Source: Gracilimonas sp965227785
Lineage (GTDB): Bacteria; Bacteroidota; Rhodothermia; Balneolales; Balneolaceae
Assembly: GCF_965227785.1 (NCBI RefSeq)
Contig: NZ_OZ245785.1
Span: 496,001 to 560,000 of the forward strand
Length of the DNA: 64,000 bases
Direction of reading: 5' to 3'
This document shows, in pieces, positions 18,030 to 26,270 of the stretch; within the stretch, counting starts at the first letter, position 1; each line of letters opens with the position of its first letter. The notes below the pieces were generated by a model. It did not search any database. It saw only the letters and a program-made list of their open reading frames with translations, and was not told the DNA's origin. The translations under genes were made by a program, and so were the position numbers.

Positions 18030-18945
18030 GCTTCTTCGCTTTTTTCTTGCGAGCGGGATTCTTTTGACGCATTTCTACTGCTTTCTCAATATAGTTGATA
18101 ATGGTAGCTGCAATATCCTTCTTAGTCGTTTTCTCAATACCTTCCAGTCCGGGTGATGAGTTTACTTCCAAAATCAATGGTCCGCGGTCGGATTGCAGCA
18201 TATCAACACCGGCAATTTGAAGGTCCATAGCTCTTGCTGCCGTCAAAGCTGCTTCTTTTTCGGCCTTGGTTAGTTTGATAAGTGTGCCGCTGCCTCCCTG
18301 ATGGAGATTAGAACGAAATTCTCCTTCTTTACCCTGCCGTTTCATAGCTCCAACCACCTTTCCATCTACCACAAACGCCCGGATATCCGATCCTTTTGAT
18401 TCTGATATAAACTCCTGTACAATCACACGGGCTTTCATTGCATGAAAGGCTTCGATGATGGACTCAGCAGCTTTCTTTGTCGGCCCCAGCACTACACCAT
18501 GTCCCTGAGTGCCTTCCAATAACTTAACGATAAGCGGTGCTCCGCCTACCGATTCAATTAGCTTTTTCACCTCTTTGGAGTAATTGGTAAAAACGGTTTT
18601 GGGTAATCCTACACCCGAACTGGCAAGCAACTGGAGGCTTCGCAGTTTGTCTCTCGACCGAACCAGCGCCTGTGAATGCACGGCACTGAAAACTTCCATC
18701 ATTTCAAACTGGCGAACCACCGCTGCTCCGTAAAAAGTCACGGATGCTCCTATACGCGGAATAATGGCATCAAGATAATCGATCCTCTCACTTTTATAAT
18801 AAATTTTGGGATTATCCTGCTCTATCACGATGTCACACTTCAAATGGTCAATCACTTCTACGTCGTGCCCTTTCTCTTTGGCAGCTTCCACTAAACGTGA
18901 TGTAGAGTACAGAGATTTGTTCCTGGAAAGAATTCCTATTTTCAT
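18022..18945 (-). CDS. rimK: RimK-family alpha-L-glutamate ligase
   Basis: 307 residues, ATP-grasp fold. The N-terminal pre-ATP-grasp domain begins MKIGILSRN, the ATP-binding stretch PLIVKLLEGTQGHGVVLG is intact, and the catalytic metal-binding end reads ILEVNSSPGLEGIE. RimK adds glutamates to the C-terminus of ribosomal protein S6 or makes poly-alpha-glutamate. A basic C-terminal tail (ARKKKAKKHA) extends the usual end. It lies three bases after the retropepsin-like gene and overlaps the aspartoacylase-like gene. The modified target here is not known. Confidence 0.93.
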   Translation of the reverse strand: MKIGILSRNKSLYSTSRLVEAAKEKGHDVEVIDHLKCDIVIEQDNPKIYYKSERIDYLDAIIPRIGASVTFYGAAVVRQFEMMEVFSAVHSQALVRSRDKLRSLQLLASSGVGLPKTVFTNYSKEVKKLIESVGGAPLIVKLLEGTQGHGVVLGPTKKAAESIIEAFHAMKARVIVQEFISESKGSDIRAFVVDGKVVGAMKRQGKEGEFRSNLHQGGSGTLIKLTKAEKEAALTAARAMDLQIAGVDMLQSDRGPLILEVNSSPGLEGIEKTTKKDIAATIINYIEKAVEMRQKNPARKKKAKKHA

Positions 18946-18948
18946 TAT

Positions 18949-19404
18949 TTAAGAGTCCTTGTTCTTTAAATTCTTTGAAAGATTTTTGCTTGTTACATCT
19001 ACCATAAAGGGGCCTTTTCTAAGGAATTTTCTGCCGATCAAAAGCGGATATTTCATCGCAGAACGATCAGTGAGCGAGAATTCGATAGTTGAGACAGAGC
19101 CAAAAAATTCAATTTTAGTCTGAATGAAGTAACGGTGCTCTATTTCTCCGTTCGAACTTTTGACTTCCCGCCTATCAAAGACCGGCATTTCCAGCATCTG
19201 CTCATTGTATGCCTCATGGTCCGGATCAAGCATATAAAAACGAATCCATGACTCCCCCTCTTTCTCAAAGGGTTCTAAATGATGACAATGCAAGCTTGAC
19301 GTAAAAGCACCCGTATCAATTTTGGCTTCCAGATCGTTAAAATTCCATTCCGGCAAATTCACCAGTTCAATGCGGCCAATAACTTTTTGGTTGGATGTAT
19401 TCAT
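18949..19404 (-). CDS. Retropepsin-like aspartic protease, RimK-associated
   Basis: 151 residues. The catalytic motif of single-domain retropepsin-like proteins (Pfam name ATP-dependent zinc protease) is seen as AKIDTGAFTSSLH, and the second signature as YPLLIGRKFL. The ATG at 19404 (MNTSNQKVIG) is chosen because the open frame upstream to 20103 runs antisense through the acid phosphatase gene and has no homology-like content. In Pseudomonas a protein of this type works with RimK in S6 glutamylation control. Together with the following two genes it forms a three-gene cluster. The small distance (three bases) to rimK supports co-expression. Confidence 0.88.
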   Translation of the reverse strand: MNTSNQKVIGRIELVNLPEWNFNDLEAKIDTGAFTSSLHCHHLEPFEKEGESWIRFYMLDPDHEAYNEQMLEMPVFDRREVKSSNGEIEHRYFIQTKIEFFGSVSTIEFSLTDRSAMKYPLLIGRKFLRKGPFMVDVTSKNLSKNLKNKDS

Positions 19405-19481
19405 AGGATGTCCAAAAATACAGGTTTTATTCCCCTTATCACATTTCCATTTAAAATTGTTTAGCTCTGGTTTCGTTTTCC

Positions 19482-19489
19482 TATCTTTG
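19482..19489 (+). promoter_or_regulatory. Candidate Bacteroidota-type promoter for the acid phosphatase gene
   Basis: TATCTTTG fits the TAnnTTTG -7 box, and a TTG lies 22 bases upstream (19457-19459) where a -33 box is expected. The start codon follows 26 bases later at 19516. The divergent protease gene starts at 19404, so this is an intergenic region with room for both promoters. Confidence 0.5.
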
Positions 19490-19515
19490 GCAAAAAGTTC
19501 AAAGAAAACTCTTTT

Positions 19516-20358
19516 ATGTACATTCTGAAATACCCCCTTATTCTTACTGTATTTATTTTTGCCTCCTGCAATACGGTTCAACAAACTTCCTTGCCCGAAG
19601 ACTCCACTACACAAGCCACGCTTTGGGTTCAAAATGCTGCAGAGTATGATGCCATAGCTATGCAGACCTACGCCACGGCCATGCGAACCCTCCCTCTTCC
19701 TCTGGAAGATTCTTTCTGGACGGCTTCTTTGAATCAGGAAGAAAACGAGAACTTCATGAAGCTGCCCCCAGCTATTATCATAGATGTGGACGAAACCGTA
19801 CTCGACAATTCTCCCTTTCAGGCGCGGATGATAAAGCAGGGAAAGGATTTCAATATCGAGGACTGGAATGCCTGGTGTACAGAAGCTAAAGCCAAAGCTG
19901 TGCCCGGAGCAGTGGAGTTTGCGAATTATGCAGCCGATCGTGGCATAACCATTTTCTATATCACCAATCGTGATTATGAGGTGGAAGAGGCAACACGCCA
20001 AAACCTGATTGAAGTAGGATTTCCCGTTTCCAATTCCATAGACAATATTATGACCAACGGTGAGGAACCCGGCTGGAACTCCTCTAAAACAGAACGCCGC
20101 CAACAGGTGGAAGAAAATTACCGGGTGGTAATGGTCATTGGGGATGACTTAAATGATTTTCTCCCTGCAAAGGATATTTCTCAAAAAAAGAGAGCCGAAC
20201 TGGTTAAGGACAATAGCGAGTGGTTCGGACGTCGCTGGTTCATCCTCCCAAACCCGGTTTATGGTTCCTGGGAACAGGGTCTTTTTGACTTTGAAGATGG
20301 TTTGAGTGAATCCGAAAGAAATGAAATTCTCAGAAAAAGACTCGATTCTAAAAATTAG
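19516..20358 (+). CDS. e(P4)-like acid phosphatase / 5'-nucleotidase lipoprotein (HAD class C)
   Basis: 280 residues. A lipobox at FASC (Cys18) predicts a lipid anchor. The HAD motif I is DVDETVLDN (residues 90-98) with the DxDET core, and motif III/IV is VIGDDLNDF. The class C acid phosphatase helix order (VQNAAEYDA, MQTYATAM, NAWCTEAKA) is well kept. Enzymes such as Haemophilus e(P4) dephosphorylate NMN and nucleotides outside the inner membrane so that nucleosides can be imported, which would complement the nucleoside transporter at 6.4 kb. It is transcribed on the plus strand, diverging from the RimK cluster. Confidence 0.93.
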   Translation: MYILKYPLILTVFIFASCNTVQQTSLPEDSTTQATLWVQNAAEYDAIAMQTYATAMRTLPLPLEDSFWTASLNQEENENFMKLPPAIIIDVDETVLDNSPFQARMIKQGKDFNIEDWNAWCTEAKAKAVPGAVEFANYAADRGITIFYITNRDYEVEEATRQNLIEVGFPVSNSIDNIMTNGEEPGWNSSKTERRQQVEENYRVVMVIGDDLNDFLPAKDISQKKRAELVKDNSEWFGRRWFILPNPVYGSWEQGLFDFEDGLSESERNEILRKRLDSKN

Positions 20359-20368
20359 CACAGCACAG

Positions 20369-21442
20369 ATGCAGCCGTTTCCTACCCTTTATGTTGACCT
20401 TGAAGTCGTACAGTCGAATATTGCCCGAATGTCTGAAAAAGCAAAAAAGGCCGGGGTTGAGTTTCGGCCTCATTTTAAAACCCATCAGTCTAAAGATATA
20501 GGCAGAATTTTTCGTGAATTTGGTGTAACAGGTATTACCGTTTCTTCCATTAAAATGGCGGAATATTTCCTTAGTGATGGATGGGATGATATCACTATTG
20601 CATTCCCTGCCAATGTGTTAGCGCATAAATCCTATAACGATATGTGCAAAAAGGCTTCGCTAAAAACCCTGGTCATTTCAGAAGAAGTGGTGAAGAAACT
20701 GGATCAAAAATTAGAGCATGATTTAGGGTTATATATCGAAATTGATCCGGATTATGGACGAAGCGGAGTGCCGGTTTCTGAGATGAACCGTATCAGAACA
20801 TTGCTTAAAGTAATTGAAGAATCCGAACATTGTTATCCGGCCGGATTCTATTGCCATGCGGGACACACGTACAAAGCCCGCTCCCGGGGTGAAGTTGAAA
20901 AAATAAGCCGTGAAGCCTTACAAAAACTGGAAGTGCTGAAAGAGCATTTTCCCAAGCTCCCTGTTTGTTTTGGCGACACCCCCTCCTGCAGCGTACTGGA
21001 TGAATTCGGTCCGGCTACCCAGATCAGCCCCGGCAACTTTGTGTTTTATGACTGGATGCAGGTGCAGATCGGCTCCTGCTCTCCCAATGAAATTGGTATT
21101 TATATGGAATGTCCGGTTATAGAAAAGTTCAGCGATCGAAATCAGGTGCTCATTCATGGCGGAGCGGTTCATTTCTCCAAAGATTCCGTTCAGGTAGATG
21201 ACTACCTCAGTTATGGAGAGCCCATGCTGAAGTATTTATCCGAGGAAACCTATGTGAAGAGCCTTTCCCAGGAACATGGCATCATTCAGTGCAGCTCTTA
21301 TGTATTCAATAAGCTTAACGTTGGAGAAACCATTCAGATCTTCCCTATTCACTCCTGCCTCACGGCCGACCTGATGCGGGAATACCACACCAAAGATGGA
21401 CAAGTGCTCGATCATATGAATGGGCAGCAGGGTAATTCTTAA
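20369..21442 (+). CDS. D-serine dehydratase-like PLP enzyme (alanine racemase fold III)
   Basis: 357 residues from ATG 20369 (MQPFPTLYVDL); the open frame upstream overlaps the phosphatase gene and is ignored. The PLP lysine is Lys37 in RPHFKTHQ. CHAGHTY, GDTPSCS and a C-terminal HSC (His-x-Cys) reproduce the zinc ligands of DSD1-type D-serine dehydratases and D-threonine aldolases. The reaction is therefore PLP- and metal-dependent breakdown of a D-hydroxy amino acid; which one cannot be decided. It starts 10 bases after the phosphatase stop and probably shares its transcript. Confidence 0.88.
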   Translation: MQPFPTLYVDLEVVQSNIARMSEKAKKAGVEFRPHFKTHQSKDIGRIFREFGVTGITVSSIKMAEYFLSDGWDDITIAFPANVLAHKSYNDMCKKASLKTLVISEEVVKKLDQKLEHDLGLYIEIDPDYGRSGVPVSEMNRIRTLLKVIEESEHCYPAGFYCHAGHTYKARSRGEVEKISREALQKLEVLKEHFPKLPVCFGDTPSCSVLDEFGPATQISPGNFVFYDWMQVQIGSCSPNEIGIYMECPVIEKFSDRNQVLIHGGAVHFSKDSVQVDDYLSYGEPMLKYLSEETYVKSLSQEHGIIQCSSYVFNKLNVGETIQIFPIHSCLTADLMREYHTKDGQVLDHMNGQQGNS

Positions 21443-21529
21443 ATCAGGTGCTTTTTGAACCTTGATTTGTGGGATTATAGGATGAGCAGGATTTTTTCTT
21501 AGTCTTTTCATTCTCCCTACCTACTCCTG

Positions 21530-21577
21530 GTCACCAAGCTCCAGCTTGGTGACGAAACTCCGGAAGCTCCTGCTTCC
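21530..21577. repeat. Double-hairpin intergenic palindrome
   Basis: Two adjacent inverted repeats: an 11-base perfect stem (GTCACCAAGCT / AGCTTGGTGAC, loop CC, 21530-21553) and a 6-base stem (GGAAGC / GCTTCC, loop TCCT, 21562-21577). It sits between convergent genes, the D-serine dehydratase-like gene and the NAD(P)-binding gene, so it may end transcription or be a REP-like element. No T-tract follows. Confidence 0.7.
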
Positions 21578-21600
21578 AGTCAAAAAAATTGCAATTCGAT

Positions 21601-21629
21601 AATCGGTTCATCGATCATTCGCAATTCAA
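21601..21629. repeat. 29-base dispersed repeat, copy 1
   Basis: This stretch (AATCGGTTCATCGATCATTC and nine further bases) matches 25 of 29 positions at 28214-28242, next to the integrase stub. No coding function is visible; it lies in the 192-base gap between convergent genes. Confidence 0.55.
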
Positions 21630-21634
21630 ACCAA

Positions 21635-22366
21635 CTACGCCTGAACGCGATTGTAAATAACCGGCATCTGCCCTTTCCATTCAGACCATAACCCGCTGTC
21701 CAGACTAAGCTCCGACATAAAGTCGGCCACGTTGATCCGGCTTGTTTGTCCGGCATCAAAAATCGGATTTCTTATAGGAGAAGTGTGAATGTCATATTCA
21801 CTTACCTGCTCTTCATCAATCAGTCCATCAGGGCGGACTATTACCCACTCTAACTTATTGTGGCTTTGGCCTACCTGCAGTCGAAGCACATCAGCCGCCT
21901 GTTCATTATCTACATGTGGCGGCAATATGAGGCGCAGTAAAGCGATTGCCATTCTCTGTGAAAAAGGTGGCTTTTCAGGGATATCCCGGTTGCTGTTTCC
22001 GGTGGTATTCATCAACACCATTTTGATTTTCTGATCAGAAGGACTAAGCTCAACGGCCCGGGCTACTTTTGCCACGGCATCGGTGACTAATCGGCGCGGA
22101 TGTCCATATATGCCCTTGAAGGATACGTTATGGCCGAGGCAGGAAAAAACGGAAGTACAGCCCGAAAGCAAATACGCCAATTCTTCATCCGGCATTGCGG
22201 AAATTTCAGCTTCCACAATTTTTAGCAAATTGGAAGAATCTTCAATGTTAGCGATAGATTCTGCTTTGCGAACTACCGCTTTTACCTCTACCCCTTTGTC
22301 CAACAGTGATTTCACCAATAACCGCCCTGTGGCACCACTGGCGCCCAATACTAATGCTTTTTGCAT
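21635..22366 (-). CDS. NAD(P)-dependent oxidoreductase, atypical SDR family
   Basis: 243 residues with the Rossmann motif LGASGATG at residues 7-14 and the NAD(P)-binding pattern of the NmrA/BVR-B-like atypical SDRs. The mid-protein VIVRPDGLIDEE element is shared with UDP-sugar epimerase relatives. It lacks the YxxxK pair of classical SDRs, so a regulatory or reductase role such as flavin reductase is possible. It is a single gene with a 76-base gap before the next gene on the same strand. Substrate unknown. Confidence 0.88.
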   Translation of the reverse strand: MQKALVLGASGATGRLLVKSLLDKGVEVKAVVRKAESIANIEDSSNLLKIVEAEISAMPDEELAYLLSGCTSVFSCLGHNVSFKGIYGHPRRLVTDAVAKVARAVELSPSDQKIKMVLMNTTGNSNRDIPEKPPFSQRMAIALLRLILPPHVDNEQAADVLRLQVGQSHNKLEWVIVRPDGLIDEEQVSEYDIHTSPIRNPIFDAGQTSRINVADFMSELSLDSGLWSEWKGQMPVIYNRVQA

Positions 22367-22442
22367 GTCTAATTTTTGAAAAGTTAGAAACGGCTACTTA
22401 CGCAGAAATCCCGGAAAGGTTTTATAGCCTCCATCATTACTT

Positions 22443-23120
22443 TTAATCTTCAACATGATATTCACAGCTTACCGATGGATTAAACGGCATAAAGAGTCCG
22501 TGCTCATTTTCCTTATACAGCCACATGTGGAGATCATAGTGGGGTTCAAATTTATGGGCTTCATCAGGTTCGGTTTCGGGATTGTCGACCATAGCAAAAT
22601 AATCGATACCCATGAAATCGGGGCGTGCTTCATTCCCTGCGTCGTGCCATCCTTTTTGGAAAACCAGGTTTTCAATAGCTACTAACTTCATGGAGCCATC
22701 CTCCAAAGGCTCATAGATCAAAATAGCGGGATTGTTGAAATCCGTATGAAGGCCATCCCCATCTACTCGTTCGGTTCCGGGTATAAGCCCCAGTAAATCC
22801 GGTCGAACGAAGTGAACACCCATTGCTCCGGTAAATTCGGGCCACCCCATCATTGGACCTGTATCACAAATATTAAATGGATCTCTTACATACCCTTCTT
22901 TCAGCGCTACTTCCACATCCTGAAATCGTTTTGTAGCGTGATACACTTCTATAAGTTTTTCAGCCATTTCTGCATTCTTATCAAATGCATTCTGAATGAC
23001 AGCTGCTACACTTTCATTTTCAACCGAGTTAATCGAATTTTGGGCCTCAGCAAAATAAGGCCCCGATATTAACAGGCAAAGAGTGTTAATTAAAACACAG
23101 GTAGTTTTATTAAGATGCAT
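22443..23120 (-). CDS. Secreted protein of unknown function
   Basis: 225 residues. A signal peptide ends near residue 26 (FAEAQ), so it is exported. The mature part has an N-terminal helix with a charged repeat, then WPEFTGAMGVHFV, PAILIYEP and a C-terminal block of aromatic/His residues (HYDLHMWLY, MPFNPSVSC) reminiscent of metal- or heme-linked periplasmic proteins, but no family is recognised. It stands alone between AT-rich gaps. It has two cysteines near Cys87 and the C-terminus. Confidence 0.7.
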   Translation of the reverse strand: MHLNKTTCVLINTLCLLISGPYFAEAQNSINSVENESVAAVIQNAFDKNAEMAEKLIEVYHATKRFQDVEVALKEGYVRDPFNICDTGPMMGWPEFTGAMGVHFVRPDLLGLIPGTERVDGDGLHTDFNNPAILIYEPLEDGSMKLVAIENLVFQKGWHDAGNEARPDFMGIDYFAMVDNPETEPDEAHKFEPHYDLHMWLYKENEHGLFMPFNPSVSCEYHVED

Positions 23121-23310
23121 ATTGATCCCCCTTATATTTTTTTGGTTTCCCTTTAGAAAAGCATGTTAGAAGGGATTATTCTGAATCTTAATTAATTCGG
23201 GAAAGATTTACAAAAGCTAAACGAAAGATTTAGTGGGCTAAGGTTAAGGTCTATCTTTAACATAGCACTGCACCATGCAGGTCTAAATCCTTTAGCCTTC
23301 ATCCCATTAA

Positions 23311-24063
23311 TTAAATAGCTGCCTGCAAGGCTATATAAACCCCAACAGGATCTTTAATGACAGTATGTTTGTCCGCCCCGGTCATTTCCTTTATAATCTC
23401 ACCACCGCCCTCTCGAACCTGGCGAAGGCTCTCGTCGAAGTCATCGACCGGCAGACTAAGTATCCAGACCGAAGGAATGCTCTCATTGTCCTTATTCTTA
23501 GCGCAGATTTCTGCCGCAGCAACACCATCCGGCCGAAGCATTTCGAACCCACTTTCTGTATTGGTCGGGGCCGCTGACCAACCAATGACCTTCTCGTAGA
23601 ACTCACAGATCGACGCAACGTCCGAGACCACAAGCGAAGGCCAGGAAATACACCCGATGCGCTCATCATGATGTGCACTGCCCGATTGGTCCTCAACGGC
23701 GGGAATTATACCAAACGCAGCACCAGCGGGGTCAAGAAGAACGGCCCACTGACTTTGCCCACCATCCCCTTTGGCATGCATCAGCTCCTGCCCTCCGAGT
23801 TCGAGCGTAAGGTCAACGCTCTCAGCAACATTGGAAACCTGGAAGTGCGGCATCCACTGCAATGGCAGGGCTTCGTATTCAGGTGATCGCTCCCCCAAGC
23901 CTATCACCGGAGTTCCCTGGTTGTTCGTTAAATCGTCTTGCCAGAGCGGCGTCGAACCTGTCGTTAGAACCTTCGAGTAGAAACGGAGTTCCCGTTCATG
24001 CTCCGGCACAGCAATATCTGCACTTAGTACTCCTCCAACGCCGTGTAAGAATGGATTTCGCAT
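23311..24063 (-). CDS. VOC family protein with two glyoxalase-like domains
   Basis: 250 residues holding two VOC half-domains, about 8-120 and 135-250. Each has the beta-alpha-beta pattern with the aromatic/acidic ends of CFP30B-type actinobacterial proteins (DIAVPEHERELRFYSKVL; CISWPSLVVSDVASICEFY). These fold like glyoxalase I and dioxygenases, but the metal ligands are not obvious here. The gene is visibly richer in G and C than the flanking genes and lies directly beside the decayed end of the cassette array. It could therefore be horizontally acquired. No attC is found on its far side, so it is not called a cassette. Confidence 0.85.
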   Translation of the reverse strand: MRNPFLHGVGGVLSADIAVPEHERELRFYSKVLTTGSTPLWQDDLTNNQGTPVIGLGERSPEYEALPLQWMPHFQVSNVAESVDLTLELGGQELMHAKGDGGQSQWAVLLDPAGAAFGIIPAVEDQSGSAHHDERIGCISWPSLVVSDVASICEFYEKVIGWSAAPTNTESGFEMLRPDGVAAAEICAKNKDNESIPSVWILSLPVDDFDESLRQVREGGGEIIKEMTGADKHTVIKDPVGVYIALQAAI

Positions 24064-24190
24064 GACTACCTCATTTGTTTAGAGTTGGCAAAGTTTAAAA
24101 TCGTGAAGTGTACGCAACTACAATTCAGTCAGTTTATTGACGAACTGGTGTTTTAGCTGTAAGTCAAATTAAATTTATTGATTTCCGAAA

Positions 24191-24214
24191 CCTTATCGAG
24201 TCCGCTTGTTATAC
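24191..24214 (-). other. Decayed attC, distal end of the cassette array
   Basis: On the minus strand the R box GTATAAC (24214-24208) is followed by AAGCGGACTCG, which matches the attC at 26169-26259 except that ten bases (GGCGTTTCAA) are missing between them. The box itself pairs with the start of its own cassette at 24558-24564 (GGTAGTATAAC / GTTATACTACC). Past 24191 the resemblance stops, so the site is broken. Confidence 0.75.
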
Positions 24215-24537
24215 TACCAGTTTTCTGTAATTGAAACCAAAGAGTCATTTTCAAAATCGAAGTATATTCCTTCATAAATAACTTTGTTTTCTTCCTCGAC
24301 TATAAATCCATCAGGATACTTTTGGCGGAGTAAAAAGAGAACATCTTTTTTTGAATAATCTTGGGCTCCTTCAACAATTAAGTCACCAAGAATGCCAATT
24401 ACTTGTTTCTGTTTTTCATATGAATCTTCCTGATAGGTCAGACTTACACCATAATCAAGAGATTTATAAAGCCAGAAAAGATTGGTTACAACCAAAAGAA
24501 CTAAAGAGGAGAAGAACAAAGTTTTCCAGTTTTTCAT
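24214..24537 (-). CDS. Cassette 5: small membrane-anchored protein, possibly Imm58-like
   Basis: 107 residues. One transmembrane helix at residues 6-27 is followed by a soluble domain with LTYQEDSYEKQKQVIGIL, GAQDYSKKDVLFLLRQKYPD, and EEENKVIYEGIYFDF. The TM-plus-alpha/beta pattern and the LLRQKYP segment look like Imm58-type immunity proteins that guard against polymorphic toxins; this is recall of the family pattern, not a search result. It is the last cassette; the start is 21 bases from the core at 24558, and the stop codon TAG lies inside the decayed R box. Confidence 0.75.
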   Translation of the reverse strand: MKNWKTLFFSSLVLLVVTNLFWLYKSLDYGVSLTYQEDSYEKQKQVIGILGDLIVEGAQDYSKKDVLFLLRQKYPDGFIVEEENKVIYEGIYFDFENDSLVSITENW

Positions 24538-24557
24538 GAGCTCTTATTGGTTAGGTA

Positions 24558-24681
24558 GTATAACGACCCAGCGTTTAAACGGCGCGGGGATTATGATTTG
24601 TTTGAAGTAGCAAAATTAATTCCTGGCAAACAAGTTTCCATCGCACACCGTCCGCGTCCGATTTAAAACGCCTTGTTAGCC
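24558..24681 (-). other. attC site (cassette 4)
   Basis: 124 bases from box GTATAAC to box GTTAGCC. On the minus strand it reads GGCTAACAAGGCGTTTTAAA then a central region, ending CGCTGGGTCGTTATAC. It closely resembles the sites at 26642-26765 and 27299-27421, indicating a species-specific attC family. Confidence 0.93.
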
Positions 24682-24695
24682 TGCTTTTATCAATG

Positions 24696-26147
24696 TTATG
24701 GAGGATCCCCAAAATTCTGAGTTATGTACAAATCAACTGCATATGACCCGTCCTTATCTTTAAATTTTTCTTCATTTCTATTATCAAACACTAAAAGCAT
24801 TTCTAAAATTGAGTCTTCTGAAAAGAAATGTGCCCCAATTAATCTTAATAAATGGAAAAAACCTTCAATTTTGGCGAATCTATTATTGTCTAATTTTTTT
24901 GTTATATAGAATCCATACTTACTATTTGAGTCTTCATTTATGTCAAAACCCTTCTCTTTTAATTTTTCAATTAGATTGACCGGGTTATAAGTTGAAATGA
25001 GATTTATATTTTTAAAAATCAAAGCCCTTATCAATTCTATATCCAAAGGCCAATGAAAGAGCGGTATCATTCCGGGCTCTAAGAAATACTCATCAGGTTT
25101 AAATGGCTCATACAGAAATAAATAATTATGAGATGAATCTTTTTTCATAATTGATAATACCTCGTCTGCATAATTATCCATGATTTTTAAATAGTTTTTT
25201 GAAACTGGATTTAAAAATTTACTAAATAGAGATCGCTTTTGATTTTTAAACCCAAATAATAGTAATCCCTGATCAATTTCCTTATTTGAATACCTATCTT
25301 TGAGTACTTCTTTACATAAAATTGAAACCTTTTCAATTAAATCTTTGGACTCAACAGTCTCTTCTTTTTGTATATCGATTTCCTCATTTAGACTTTTTCC
25401 AATTTTATTTACTTGACGTTCTAACCTTTGTTTTACTTTATGAGGCATTTTTCTTTTCTGCCTATTTTCTGAAAGAGGAATTTGTTTATTAAAATTGTTT
25501 AGATCGTTTTCTAGAATCTCATATTTATCCTTCCCTCCTGCAATTGCAGTGAAGCTAATATTTACTGTTTCTCCATCTTCAGTACTTGATTTCAGTTCAC
25601 CGATTGCTGTTAAAGAAAAATCCTCCATGTTTATTAAACTCACATCACCTAATCTTAAAAACGAGGTTAATTCATGGTAAATAACAATATGATTATTGAT
25701 GATTGGGATTTTACTTATAAATTCAAGTTCACCAATTCCACCAATACCAGGAGGAAAATGAATATTGAGACCTTGTTGATAGTGCTTAGATAAGTGATCC
25801 CTATTTTTAGCATAAAAAATCCATGCGAATGAGTCTCCAAGCATTAATCCAGTTGATAATAGACCTTTTAATCCTTTTTGGTATACACTAATTTTTTTTA
25901 GTCGATTTTCAAACCAATCAGTGGATAGATTGTTTTTTCTGCCGATGTAATAGTTTCTTTCTTGACTCAACTCATGGTAGAGTTTATCGATCTGAAATAA
26001 CTCCTTTGCTAAATTTGGTTGAAAACTAATTATATCATCGTGTGTGATATGTTCGTTCTCTTTAATATTTGCTAAAATATCCCAACAAGAGTTGAAAGTA
26101 GTTTCAGCAGAATCAAAAATCTCTCTGACATTTTGTTTTGTGATCAT
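24696..26147 (-). CDS. Cassette 4: large uncharacterised protein with possible PD-(D/E)XK motif
   Basis: 483 residues, AT-rich, the longest cassette gene. An N-terminal helical region (1-130) leads to a mixed section where LGDVSLINMEDFSLTAIGEL is followed by KSS, giving an Asp ... Glu-x-Lys arrangement (D187-like to GELK) that resembles a PD-(D/E)XK nuclease core; GIGGIGELEF precedes it. A basic linker (NRQKRKMPHKVKQRLERQ) and a helical C-terminal domain follow. Nuclease-like cassette genes can be defence systems, but this is inference. It lies between the attC sites at 24558 and 26169; the start is 22 bases from its core. No characterised relative is recognised. Confidence 0.8.
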   Translation of the reverse strand: MITKQNVREIFDSAETTFNSCWDILANIKENEHITHDDIISFQPNLAKELFQIDKLYHELSQERNYYIGRKNNLSTDWFENRLKKISVYQKGLKGLLSTGLMLGDSFAWIFYAKNRDHLSKHYQQGLNIHFPPGIGGIGELEFISKIPIINNHIVIYHELTSFLRLGDVSLINMEDFSLTAIGELKSSTEDGETVNISFTAIAGGKDKYEILENDLNNFNKQIPLSENRQKRKMPHKVKQRLERQVNKIGKSLNEEIDIQKEETVESKDLIEKVSILCKEVLKDRYSNKEIDQGLLLFGFKNQKRSLFSKFLNPVSKNYLKIMDNYADEVLSIMKKDSSHNYLFLYEPFKPDEYFLEPGMIPLFHWPLDIELIRALIFKNINLISTYNPVNLIEKLKEKGFDINEDSNSKYGFYITKKLDNNRFAKIEGFFHLLRLIGAHFFSEDSILEMLLVFDNRNEEKFKDKDGSYAVDLYITQNFGDPP

Positions 26148-26168
26148 TTGATTTCTGATTCTTTAGCA

Positions 26169-26259
26169 GGCTAACGACCCGGCGTTTAAGCGGCGAGCCC
26201 AAAGTTTAAAATTAAAGACCCGAACCGCGTTCGAGTCCGCTTGAAACGCCTTGTTAGGT
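26169..26259 (-). other. attC site (cassette 3), short divergent form
   Basis: 91 bases from GGCTAAC to GTTAGGT. Outer arms match the other sites (minus strand CACCTAACAAGGCGTTTCAA, ending CGCCGGGTCGTTAGCC) but the middle is different and shorter, so it comes from another attC lineage. Confidence 0.92.
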
Positions 26260-26270
26260 GAATATTGATT

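Noticed and set aside
19405..20103. Apparent 384-residue reading frame extending the retropepsin-like gene
   Set aside because: The first 230 codons run antisense through the acid phosphatase gene and have no domain; the true start is ATG 19404.
23311..24063. VOC gene as a sixth integron cassette
   Set aside because: No attC or core box is found on its far side (23121-23310), and its base composition differs from the cassettes.
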